From the NCBI GenBank assembly GCA_017650105.1, contig JAGCFO010000024.1:37322-101321 (forward strand): a DNA stretch of 64,000 bases, given 5' to 3'. Below are positions 35,214-42,905 of the stretch, piece by piece. Position numbers and translations under genes: made by a program. The notes beneath the pieces are model-generated. The model saw nothing but the letters and a program-made list of their open reading frames with translations, did not search any database and had not been told where the DNA came from. This DNA comes from Bacteroidaceae bacterium (lineage in GTDB: Bacteria > Bacteroidota > Bacteroidia > Bacteroidales > Bacteroidaceae). Within the stretch, counting starts at the first letter, position 1. Every line of letters begins with the position of its first letter.

Positions 35214-37225
35214 AAGACCTAACCAAGATAAGCGTCCAATATCTCCCAGGCGTGGGGCAGAGTCGGGCAGCATTGTTGAGCAAAGAGCTGAACATCAACA
35301 CCCCTCACGACCTACTCTACTACTTCCCCTACAAGCATATCGATAGGAGCAGGCTCTACTACATCAACGAGATAGACGGCAACATGCCCTACATTCAGCT
35401 CAAGGGGCGCATCCTCAGCTACGAGACGGTGGGGACAGGGCGCAAGATGCGCTTGGTAGGGCATTTCAGCGACGGAACAGGATTTATCGACTTGGTGTGG
35501 TTCCAATTCGGGAGCTACATTCAGAAGAAGTATAAGCTCAACACCGACTACATCGTCTTCGGAAAGCCCACAGTCTTCAACGGGCGCATCAATCTGGCGC
35601 ACCCCGACATCGACGCAGCTAACGAGCTCGACCTGTCGGAGATAGGCCTGCGCCCCTACTACAACACTACCGAGCGGATGAAGCGGATGAACCTCACATC
35701 GAGCACCATTCACAAACTTGTCACAACCCTTTTTGCCTCGCTCACCGAACCTATCCCCGAAACGCTGCCCGACTTCTTCATACAGCAAAACCACCTTCTC
35801 CCGCTCGACAGCGCCCTGCGAGCCATTCATTTCCCAAAGAACCCCGAGCAGCTTAGGCAAGCGGAGTATCGGCTCAAGTTCGAGGAGCTGTTCTACATTC
35901 AGCTGAATATCATCCGCTATGCCCACTCACGCAGGGCGAACGTCAAAGGGCTCCGCTTCCCTATCGTGGGGCAACTGTTCCACGATTTCTACTCGAAGAA
36001 ACTGCCTTTCCCCCTCACGAATGCGCAGAAGCGCGTCATCCGCGAGATGCGCGACGATATGAATAGCGGGAAACAGATGAACCGCCTTCTTCAGGGTGAC
36101 GTGGGGAGCGGAAAGACACTCGTGGCGATGCTCACGATGCTCATAGCCATTAGCAACGGCTACCAGGCGTGCATCATGGCTCCCACGGAGATTCTTGCCG
36201 AGCAGCACTACGCTACTATCTCCTCCATGCTCGAAGGGCTGCCCGTCAGCGTCGCTCTCCTTACAGGAAGCATCAGAGGGAAACGGCGCGAGCCCATCCT
36301 CGAAGGGCTGCAGGACGGCAGCGTAAACCTGCTGATTGCCACTCATGCCGTGCTGGAAGACACGGTTTCGTTCCACGCTCTCGGACTTGTCGTCGTTGAC
36401 GAGCAGCACCGTTTCGGCGTTGCCCAACGAGCCAAGCTGTGGAACAAGAACGACTTCCTGCCCCACGTTCTTGTGATGACGGCAACCCCTATTCCCCGCA
36501 CTCTTGCGATGACTCTCTACGGCGATTTGGACGTATCCGTCATCGACGAGCTGCCTCCCGGACGAAAGCCCGTTGTGACAGAGCACAGATACGACAAAGA
36601 CAAAGGCGCGCTCTTCCGATTCATCCGCGCACAAGTGAACGAAGGGCGACAAATCTACATCGTCTACCCTCTCATCAAAGAAAGCGAGAAGATGGACTTG
36701 AAAAACCTCGAGGAAGGATACAAAAACATCAAGGAAGTTTTTCCCGAATTCAACATCAGCATGGTTCACGGGCAGATGAAGCCTGCCGAGAAGGAGGAGG
36801 AGATGCAGAAATTCGTGCGGAACGAAACGCAGATAATGGTAGCGACAACCGTCATCGAAGTGGGAGTCAACGTGCCCAACGCCAGCGTGATGATTATCGA
36901 AAACGCCGAAAGGTTCGGGCTCTCGCAGCTTCACCAGCTCAGAGGGCGCGTTGGAAGAGGCGCCGACCAGTCCTACTGCATCCTCGTCACCTCTTTCAAA
37001 CTGACAAACGAGAGCATCAAGCGCATCGAAATCATGACTCGCACCAACGACGGCTTTGAGATAGCCGAGGCAGACCTCAAGCTGCGCGGGCCCGGCGACT
37101 TGGAAGGAACGCAGCAGAGCGGAATTGCCTTCGATTTGCATATTGCCAACCTGGCACGCGACGGACAGTTGCTGCAGCATGTGAGGAATCTGGCAGAGCG
37201 AATCGTCACCGAAGACCCCGATTAA
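35210..37225 (+). CDS. recG: ATP-dependent DNA helicase RecG, shortened by an in-frame stop
   Basis: RecG remodels stalled replication forks and Holliday junctions. The 671-residue frame starts at a GTG that overlaps the ispD stop. It has the N-terminal wedge/OB domain, Walker A GDVGSGKT near residue 300, the DEQH box (VVVDEQHRFG) near 395, and the helicase C-terminal motif QLRGRVGRG. A TAA at 37223-37225 ends it after TEDPD. The same frame then continues for 26 codons encoding KRPENALFWQQ through NWSAIS before a TGA at 37304-37306. This looks like the genuine RecG C-terminus, so the TAA is probably a recent nonsense change or a sequencing error. Confidence 0.93.
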   Translation: MKDLTKISVQYLPGVGQSRAALLSKELNINTPHDLLYYFPYKHIDRSRLYYINEIDGNMPYIQLKGRILSYETVGTGRKMRLVGHFSDGTGFIDLVWFQFGSYIQKKYKLNTDYIVFGKPTVFNGRINLAHPDIDAANELDLSEIGLRPYYNTTERMKRMNLTSSTIHKLVTTLFASLTEPIPETLPDFFIQQNHLLPLDSALRAIHFPKNPEQLRQAEYRLKFEELFYIQLNIIRYAHSRRANVKGLRFPIVGQLFHDFYSKKLPFPLTNAQKRVIREMRDDMNSGKQMNRLLQGDVGSGKTLVAMLTMLIAISNGYQACIMAPTEILAEQHYATISSMLEGLPVSVALLTGSIRGKRREPILEGLQDGSVNLLIATHAVLEDTVSFHALGLVVVDEQHRFGVAQRAKLWNKNDFLPHVLVMTATPIPRTLAMTLYGDLDVSVIDELPPGRKPVVTEHRYDKDKGALFRFIRAQVNEGRQIYIVYPLIKESEKMDLKNLEEGYKNIKEVFPEFNISMVHGQMKPAEKEEEMQKFVRNETQIMVATTVIEVGVNVPNASVMIIENAERFGLSQLHQLRGRVGRGADQSYCILVTSFKLTNESIKRIEIMTRTNDGFEIAEADLKLRGPGDLEGTQQSGIAFDLHIANLARDGQLLQHVRNLAERIVTEDPD

Positions 37226-37354
37226 AAACGACCCGAGAACGCCCTCTTCTGGCAACAGCTCCGACTGCTGAAAAAGGAGAACATCAACTGGTCGGCCATA
37301 AGCTGACACTTGAGCCGGCTAACGGGCACATCCTGAAGCGCAGACAGCAGGCAA

Positions 37355-37445
37355 GGAAGACATCCATAATCCCAAGGAAGCTATCCAAAAACCCAAGAAA
37401 GCCATCCAAAATCCAAAGAAAGCCATCCAAAATCCCAAAGAAGAC
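37355..37445 (+). repeat. Tandem array of about four 21-bp units
   Basis: Successive units resemble GCCATCCAAAATCCCAAAGAA with a few changes (ATCCATAATCCCAAG, ATCCAAAAACCCAAG, ATCCAAAATCCAAAG, ATCCAAAATCCCAAAG). One unit is seven codons, reading AIQNPKK. Confidence 0.8.
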
Positions 37446-37537
37446 GAACTGATTGGCAGAGAAGCCGACAAGGCTCCTTGGGCAGACGGCGGCTTTCTCT
37501 TCGCTCACGCGTTTTTTCCTTCTCCATGTTGTTGCCT

Positions 37538-37620
37538 CAACACGTTGTGCAAGGTGTCCCAACACGTTAAGCAAGCTTTCCCAACACGTTGTGCAAGGTG
37601 TCCCAACGTGTTGGTGCAAC
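37538..37620 (+). repeat. Three and a half 22-bp direct repeats (iteron-like)
   Basis: Units at 37538, 37560 and 37582 each begin CAACACGTT and end in TCC. The first and third are identical (CAACACGTTGTGCAAGG then TGTCC). A partial fourth at 37604 is CAACGTGTTGGTGCAAC. CAACACGTTG is itself nearly palindromic. The spacing is exactly 22 bp. Confidence 0.85.
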
Positions 37621-38057
37621 AAAAAGGAGAAACAAAAACGTCGGTTTTCTTCTCTGCAAGCACTTTTGAGGGCAATTTTCAGCGCTGGATTATTCTCACG
37701 TCGGGAAAGACTCTTTTTTTATGGAGAAAAATCATGAATGCAAAGAGGAGATGACTCACTCGACTGACGAGAAGTTTGAATGCAAAGAGGACTGACTTGA
37801 ATGCCCTTAGGAGCTACTTGGTGCTACCAAAGGGGAACTTGGAAGCCATGAGGAATAGGTTCACACAACCAAAGGGGAAATTGAATGCGCCGAAGGCAGC
37901 GTTTCCGCGTGAGCGGGAAGGATGAGGATGGCATCTTGGACGACGCGAAGCGGGCTCTGATGTGAGCAAAAACGCTGATTTTCGGCGCAATCGGCACTCG
38001 ACTGCGTTAAAAAAAACTTTTAAATTGCACTTTTTTATTAAAAGTGGAGGATTATAG

Positions 38058-38089
38058 TTGCTTTTTACGCCCTTTTATTGTAATTTTGC
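38058..38089 (+). promoter_or_regulatory. Promoter of the M23 peptidase gene
   Basis: TTG at 38058-38060, 20 bases, then TAATTTTGC at 38081-38089 give a full Bacteroidetes promoter 28 bases before the start codon. Confidence 0.65.
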
Positions 38090-38116
38090 TCCGTTTTAAC
38101 AGTATCGAACTCCATC

Positions 38117-38980
38117 ATGCGCATCAGATTATTGCCGACAGTCCTTCTCGCCCTGCTTCTGACGTTTGTGTCACGAAGTTTCGCGCAGGACGCTCACTCC
38201 GAGCAGGCGGTGCCCGACGCCCCTATGGCAGCGGTGGAAAACCTGGAGCTGAGCTACTTAGCCATCAGCAGCGAGGTGGAGGACGATGAGGAATTCGGCG
38301 AATATGCCGAGAACTTCTATCCCGACTGGAACACCGAGAGCCTCTTCGGCTACAACAACATCACGCTTCCCGACACGTTCAGGATTAGCCTGAAGGGATT
38401 CTGCATGCCTACCACGCACACGCAGATTAACGATGTGTTCGGCTACCGCCCGCGCAGAAGGCGCTTCCACTACGGGCTCGACGTGAAAGTAAACCTCGGC
38501 GACACCATCTACTCCGCCTTCGACGGCAAGGTGCGCGTGAACGCCTTCAACCGCAAGGGCTACGGATACTACGTTGTCATCCGCCACAGCAACGGGCTGG
38601 AGACGCTCTACGGGCACATGTCGAAAATCCTGGTGAAGGAGAACGACGAGCTGAAGGCAGGCGACCCTATCGGCTTGGGCGGGAGCACGGGACGAAGCAC
38701 AGGAAACCACCTTCACTTCGAAACGAGGCTTCTGGGCAACGCCATCAACCCCGCGCTGATGTTCGACTTCCCGCATCAGACGACAACGGGCGAATTCTTC
38801 ACCTACCACAAGGCCAAGCAGGTGAAAACGAGCAGCGTGGCATACTACAAGGTGCGGCAAGGCGACACCCTCTCGAAGATTGCCGCAGCAAAGGGAACCA
38901 CCATCAAGCAGCTGTGCAAGCTCAACCAGATAACCCAGAAAACCATCCTGCGCCCCGGGCAAGTGCTGCGCATAAACTAA
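38117..38980 (+). CDS. Secreted M23 peptidase with LysM domain
   Basis: The 287-residue protein has a signal peptide (LLPTVLLALLLTFVSRSFA, cut before Gln24). An M23 (LytM) zinc endopeptidase domain follows, with HYGLDVKVNLGD supplying His and Asp and HLHFETR the second His motif. A C-terminal LysM peptidoglycan-binding repeat (YYKVRQGDTLSKIAAAKG) comes last. It should cut peptidoglycan cross-bridges in the periplasm, or act as an activator of other hydrolases. All zinc ligands appear present. It has its own promoter and may lead the run through DUF1599 and BT_3928. Confidence 0.92.
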   Translation: MRIRLLPTVLLALLLTFVSRSFAQDAHSEQAVPDAPMAAVENLELSYLAISSEVEDDEEFGEYAENFYPDWNTESLFGYNNITLPDTFRISLKGFCMPTTHTQINDVFGYRPRRRRFHYGLDVKVNLGDTIYSAFDGKVRVNAFNRKGYGYYVVIRHSNGLETLYGHMSKILVKENDELKAGDPIGLGGSTGRSTGNHLHFETRLLGNAINPALMFDFPHQTTTGEFFTYHKAKQVKTSSVAYYKVRQGDTLSKIAAAKGTTIKQLCKLNQITQKTILRPGQVLRIN

Positions 38981-38999
38981 GAATCTTTCCTCTAAAAAG

Positions 39000-39551
39000 A
39001 TGGCACACGATACCAACCGACAATTCGAACAAAACATAGCCCTTTGCCGCGACTTGTTTGCAAAGAAGCTGAAAGACTACGGCGCCGCGTGGCGCATCCT
39101 GCGCATCCCTTCCGTCACCGACCAAATCTACATCAAGGCGAAAAGGATACGCACGCTCGAGACAACAGGCGTCGCCCTCGTGAACGAAGGCATACGCCCC
39201 GAGCTGATGGGCATCATCAACTACGGAATCATCGGGCTCATTCAGCTGGAGCACGGAGTGGCCGACAAGCAGGATATGACTGCCGAAGAAGCCCTTGCCG
39301 AATACGACAAGCAGGCCCACAAGGCGCTGGAGCTGATGAAAGCCAAGAATCACGACTACGGAGAAGCGTGGAGAGAAATGCGCGTGAGCTCCTACACCGA
39401 CTTGATACTGATGAAGCTCAACCGCACGAAAGAGATAGAAGACAACAACGGCAAGACGCTTGTCTCGGAAGGCATCGACGCCAACTATATGGACATGATT
39501 AACTATTCCGTCTTCGGATTGATAAAGACAAGCGAAGGGAACGAAGAATAG
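39000..39551 (+). CDS. DUF1599-family protein with internal duplication
   Basis: The 183-residue cytoplasmic protein consists of two similar halves: DYGAAWRILRIPSVTDQI with GIINYGIIGLIQL, and DYGEAWREMRVSSYTDLI with DMINYSVFGLIKT. The family has been called a nucleotide-modification-associated domain in annotations, but I know of no demonstrated activity. It lies between the M23 peptidase and BT_3928 genes with gaps of 19 and 24 bases, so they are probably co-transcribed. Confidence 0.88.
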   Translation: MAHDTNRQFEQNIALCRDLFAKKLKDYGAAWRILRIPSVTDQIYIKAKRIRTLETTGVALVNEGIRPELMGIINYGIIGLIQLEHGVADKQDMTAEEALAEYDKQAHKALELMKAKNHDYGEAWREMRVSSYTDLILMKLNRTKEIEDNNGKTLVSEGIDANYMDMINYSVFGLIKTSEGNEE

Positions 39552-39575
39552 GCACCGTTTCATCCCAAGCACTCT

Positions 39576-40862
39576 ATGTCCCGCACAGCACAACCCTCAC
39601 AGAACAAAGCACTCCACGTGATATGCAACATCCTGCGTTTCGCGCTGGGGCTCGTCTTTGTTTTCTCGGGCTTTGTGAAAGCCATCGACCCAATGGGCAC
39701 GGTGTACAAGCTGAACGACTATGCTGAAGCGTTTGGGATAGCAGGCGCCGAGCAGACACACGTCGTCTTGTGGATAGCGATGATACTCGCACTCTTTGAG
39801 TTCATACTGGGCATCTGCATCTTCTTCTCGATGTGGAGAAGGACGGCACTCACCACAGCACTCGTCTTCATCGTGCTGATGACTCCGCTGACGCTCTACC
39901 TTGCGATAGCCAACCCCATCTCCGACTGCGGATGCTTCGGCGATGCCGTAAAGTTGACAAACTGGCAGACTTTCTGGAAAAACGTCGTCCTGCTTGCCGT
40001 CATCATCTTCCTCCTCTTCCACTATAAGGAACTGTGCCCGCTCATACGCCGCACGTGGGACTGGATGATTATCGGATTCGCCTTCGTGTCGCTCTATCTG
40101 TTCATGAACAACAACCTGCGGCACCTTCCCGCCTACGATTTCCGCCCCTATCGCATAGGAACGAACCTGGAGGAGGCGATGACGATGCCCGAGGGTAAGA
40201 CTCCTCCTGAGTACGAGACTGTCTTCATCCTCGAGAAGGAGGGAAAGAAACGTAAGTTCACGCTCGACAACTATCCCGACAGCACTTGGACATTTGTCGC
40301 TTCGCGCACCGTGCTGAAGAAGAAAGGCTACACCCCTCCCATCCACGAATTCGAACTGATGGATGTGGAAGGCAACGACATAACCGAGAAACTCTTCGAG
40401 AAGGGCTACTCTTTCCTGATGATACTGAGAGACCTGCGTGCCGAAGACATGCACGACATCATAAACGACTTGTACGACTACGCGCAGTTCAACGAATATC
40501 CCTTCTATGCCCTCACTTCCGGCACCGATGCAGCCATCAAGCGCTGGAAAGAGCAGACGGGAGCCCTGTATGACTTCTACTACCTCGACGATACGACGCT
40601 CAAGACCATTGTGCGCTCAAATCCCGGCGTAGTGCTGATAAAAGACGGAACCATCATCAACAAATGGAGTCGGCACGACATCCCGCGAGACGAACTGCTC
40701 ACAGGCACCCTCGACGAGCAACCTTGGGCCGAACGCACACGCGAAGAACGCTTGCGCCGATATGCACGCATCATAACGCTGATGTTCCTTCCCTACATTC
40801 TGCTCATCCTTCTCTCCTATATCATGCATAGGAAGACAAAGAAGAATATGAAGAAGGAATAG
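39576..40862 (+). CDS. BT_3928-type DoxX-family membrane protein
   Basis: The 428-residue inner-membrane protein begins with a DoxX-like four-helix region (FALGLVFVFSGFVKAIDPMG near residue 20, then VVLWIAMILALFEFILGI). A fifth helix and a soluble domain of about 210 residues follow, with a weakly thioredoxin-like layout (YSFLMILRDLRAEDM). A last membrane segment (MFLPYILLILLSYIMH) closes it. From memory this family sits next to tpiA and DUF1599 genes in Bacteroidales, as here. The function is unknown. The cysteines in DCGCFGD suggest redox or metal chemistry. Confidence 0.85.
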   Translation: MSRTAQPSQNKALHVICNILRFALGLVFVFSGFVKAIDPMGTVYKLNDYAEAFGIAGAEQTHVVLWIAMILALFEFILGICIFFSMWRRTALTTALVFIVLMTPLTLYLAIANPISDCGCFGDAVKLTNWQTFWKNVVLLAVIIFLLFHYKELCPLIRRTWDWMIIGFAFVSLYLFMNNNLRHLPAYDFRPYRIGTNLEEAMTMPEGKTPPEYETVFILEKEGKKRKFTLDNYPDSTWTFVASRTVLKKKGYTPPIHEFELMDVEGNDITEKLFEKGYSFLMILRDLRAEDMHDIINDLYDYAQFNEYPFYALTSGTDAAIKRWKEQTGALYDFYYLDDTTLKTIVRSNPGVVLIKDGTIINKWSRHDIPRDELLTGTLDEQPWAERTREERLRRYARIITLMFLPYILLILLSYIMHRKTKKNMKKE

Positions 40863-40908
40863 CGCCGTATGAAGAAGGGAAAAAATTTTTTGAAGAAAGA
40901 AAAAAACG
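40862..40908. repeat. Dispersed intergenic repeat, copy 7 (short)
   Basis: It starts at the stop codon of the DoxX gene: GCGCCGTATGAAGAAGGG, A6T6, GAAGAAAG and A6. It occupies the gap before tpiA. Confidence 0.75.
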
Positions 40909-40937
40909 ATAAGTATTACCCATAAAAATTCAAACAA

Positions 40938-41693
40938 ATGAGAAAAAACATTGTAGCAGGAAACTGGAAAATGAACAAGACCCTCCAGGAGGGAATCGAA
41001 CTTGCAAAAGAGCTTAACGAAGTATTGTCAGCCGACAAGCCTAATTGCGATGTAGTCATCTGCACTCCCTTCATCCACCTGGCTTGCGTCACTCCTGTCG
41101 TAAACAAGGAAATCATCGGCGTGGGAGCCGAAAACTGCGCCGACAAGGCATCAGGAGCCTACACGGGCGAAGTATCCGCAGCTATGGTAGCTTCAACGGG
41201 TGCTCAGTACGTCATTCTGGGCCACTCCGAGCGTCGCGCCTACTATCACGAGACAGTTGAGATTCTTGACGAGAAAGTTAAGCTGGCTCTTGCTAACGGA
41301 CTGAAACCCATCTTCTGCATCGGCGAAGTGCTCGAGGAGCGTGAGCAGGGCAAGCAGAACGAAGTGGTGAAGGCACAGCTCGCATCCGTCTTCAGCCTCA
41401 ACGAAGGAGAGTTCGGCAACATCGTTCTTGCCTACGAACCCGTTTGGGCCATCGGTACGGGCAAGACCGCTACTCCCGAGCAGGCTCAGGAAATGCACGC
41501 CTACATACGTTCGCTCGTAGCCGAGAGATACTGCAAGGCTGTGGCAGACAATACATCCATCCTCTACGGAGGAAGCTGCAAGCCTTCCAACGCAAAGGAA
41601 CTGTTCGCCAATCCCGACGTTGACGGCGGGCTCATCGGAGGCGCTTCCCTCAAGGCAGCCGACTTCAAGGGCATCATCGACGCTTTCAAGTAA
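40938..41693 (+). CDS. tpiA: Triosephosphate isomerase
   Basis: This glycolytic enzyme interconverts dihydroxyacetone phosphate and glyceraldehyde-3-phosphate. The 251-residue protein has the substrate lysine in AGNWKMNKT, the catalytic histidine in LGHSERR, the catalytic glutamate in [14 protein letters not shown] and the phosphate loop YGGSCKP. It is complete and ordinary. No clear promoter box is visible between repeat copy 7 and the ATG. Confidence 0.97.
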   Translation: MRKNIVAGNWKMNKTLQEGIELAKELNEVLSADKPNCDVVICTPFIHLACVTPVVNKEIIGVGAENCADKASGAYTGEVSAAMVASTGAQYVILGHSERRAYYHETVEILDEKVKLALANGLKPIFCIGEVLEEREQGKQNEVVKAQLASVFSLNEGEFGNIVLAYEPVWAIGTGKTATPEQAQEMHAYIRSLVAERYCKAVADNTSILYGGSCKPSNAKELFANPDVDGGLIGGASLKAADFKGIIDAFK

Positions 41694-41763
41694 AAAACAT
41701 CCCGTGCAGCAATGCCTCTCGGGGCATTGCTGCACGACTCCTTCTCGTTTTTACATTTCAACT

Positions 41764-42222
41764 ATGATCAAAAAAGCACTTCTCTCCCTCTTTTTCCTTT
41801 CAGTAACGCTCACCCTCTCGGCTCAATACAAAATTACCGACAAACTAGAGCGCAGCGAATGGGGATCAGGAAAGGTTACCGTCCATCAGGACAGCCGTCT
41901 GTATAACCTTCTCGGCACCATCTACGACCCATCCAACTCGCAGAAGCTGCAGACGAAAGGCTACCGGATACAAGTATATGCTGGGAATAACACCCGCGAA
42001 GCAAGGGAAGCAGCTATGCGTGCCGCAGAACAAGTGCGATACCTTTGGCCCGAACTCTCCGTCTACACCGAGTTCATCTCCCCGCGCTGGGTGTGCCGCG
42101 TGGGTGACTATCGAAGCATGGAGGAAGCCGATCAAATGCTGCGCGAAATGAAAAAGACAGGGCGATTCCGCGACATCATTCTGCTGCCGAATCAAACCAT
42201 AAACGTAAACCTCAACTACTAA
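41764..42222 (+). CDS. Secreted SPOR-domain protein
   Basis: The 152-residue protein has a signal peptide (ALLSLFFLSVTLTLSA, cut before QYK). A C-terminal SPOR domain of about 75 residues follows (KGYRIQVYAGNNTREA to RFRDIILLP). SPOR domains bind peptidoglycan stripped of stem peptides, often at division sites. The open frame reaches upstream into the tpiA gene, but the signal peptide fixes the start at this ATG. It lies between tpiA and folE. Confidence 0.88.
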   Translation: MIKKALLSLFFLSVTLTLSAQYKITDKLERSEWGSGKVTVHQDSRLYNLLGTIYDPSNSQKLQTKGYRIQVYAGNNTREAREAAMRAAEQVRYLWPELSVYTEFISPRWVCRVGDYRSMEEADQMLREMKKTGRFRDIILLPNQTINVNLNY

Positions 42223-42256
42223 CTGCTGACAACGGGACGCAGAACAATCTTGACCT

Positions 42257-42844
42257 ATGTTGGAAAACAATCACGAAGATCCTCAAGTCACCGACGAACT
42301 TAAACAACACACGTCGGCAATCTTGGAACTGATAGGAGAAGATCCTCAGCGCGAAGGACTCATTAAAACGCCCGAGCGGGTAGCGAAGGCTTTCCAGGCG
42401 CTCACGTGCGGGTATCAGCAAGACCCAGCGGCAGTGCTTCGATCGGCTATGTTCAAGGAAGACTACCGCCAGATGGTTATCGTGCGCGATATTCAGTTCT
42501 ATTCGCTGTGCGAGCATCATCTTCTTCCTTTCTTCGGCAAGGTCCACGTTGCCTATATTCCTAACGGATATATCACGGGGCTGAGCAAAATAGCAAGAGT
42601 GGTAGATATCTACAGCCATCGGCTTCAAGTGCAGGAACGCATGACGCTTCAAATCAAGCAATGCATTCAGCAAACGCTCAATCCACTTGGGGTGATGGTT
42701 GTGGTAGAAGCTCAACACATGTGTATGCAAATGCGGGGAGTGGAGAAACAGAACTCAATAACTACCACTTCTGACTTTACAGGCGCTTTCAATCAGGCAA
42801 AAACGAGAGAGGAGTTCATGAATCTGATAAAGACTAAACTATAG
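42257..42844 (+). CDS. folE: GTP cyclohydrolase I
   Basis: The enzyme converts GTP to dihydroneopterin triphosphate, the first step to folate. The 195-residue protein has the zinc and active-site residues in [40 protein letters not shown], and the later zinc cysteine in [10 protein letters not shown]. It is complete. The terminator hairpin 24 bases downstream is shared with the convergent dnaG. Confidence 0.97.
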   Translation: MLENNHEDPQVTDELKQHTSAILELIGEDPQREGLIKTPERVAKAFQALTCGYQQDPAAVLRSAMFKEDYRQMVIVRDIQFYSLCEHHLLPFFGKVHVAYIPNGYITGLSKIARVVDIYSHRLQVQERMTLQIKQCIQQTLNPLGVMVVVEAQHMCMQMRGVEKQNSITTTSDFTGAFNQAKTREEFMNLIKTKL

Positions 42845-42867
42845 TCTTTGCACTGAGGAGAATAAGA

Positions 42868-42899
42868 GAGGGAGGTTTCGAGCCTCCCTCTTTTTGTTT
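42868..42899. terminator. Terminator after folE
   Basis: GAGGGAGG-tttcgag-CCTCCCTC is followed by TTTTTGTTT, so it terminates plus-strand transcription. It lies just before the convergent dnaG stop. Confidence 0.85.
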
Positions 42900-42905
42900 C
42901 TGATG

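Larger units (their letters stand above)
37307..38116. other. Gene-poor 0.8-kb stretch with tandem repeats
   Basis: No recognisable gene lies here. It holds a roughly 21-bp tandem array (37355-37445), a 22-bp array (37538-37620), short degenerate repeats with GAATGCAAAGAGGA twice (starting near 37737 and 37781) and ACCAAAGGGGAA twice (in 37835-37890), and at its end the promoter of the M23 peptidase gene. An open frame without an early ATG runs from about 37322 to 37754 and translates the first array as AIQNPKK repeats. I do not believe it is a gene. Confidence 0.6.

Noticed and set aside
35927..37309. 460-codon open frame opposite recG
   Set aside because: It lies wholly antisense to a conserved helicase and has no motif of its own.
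37538..37620. CRISPR array
   Set aside because: The 22-bp units are directly adjacent with no unique spacers, and no cas genes are present.
37453..37754. Short open frames over the tandem repeats
   Set aside because: Translations are repeat-derived and cysteine-rich without domains; no promoter lies in front. Treated as non-coding.
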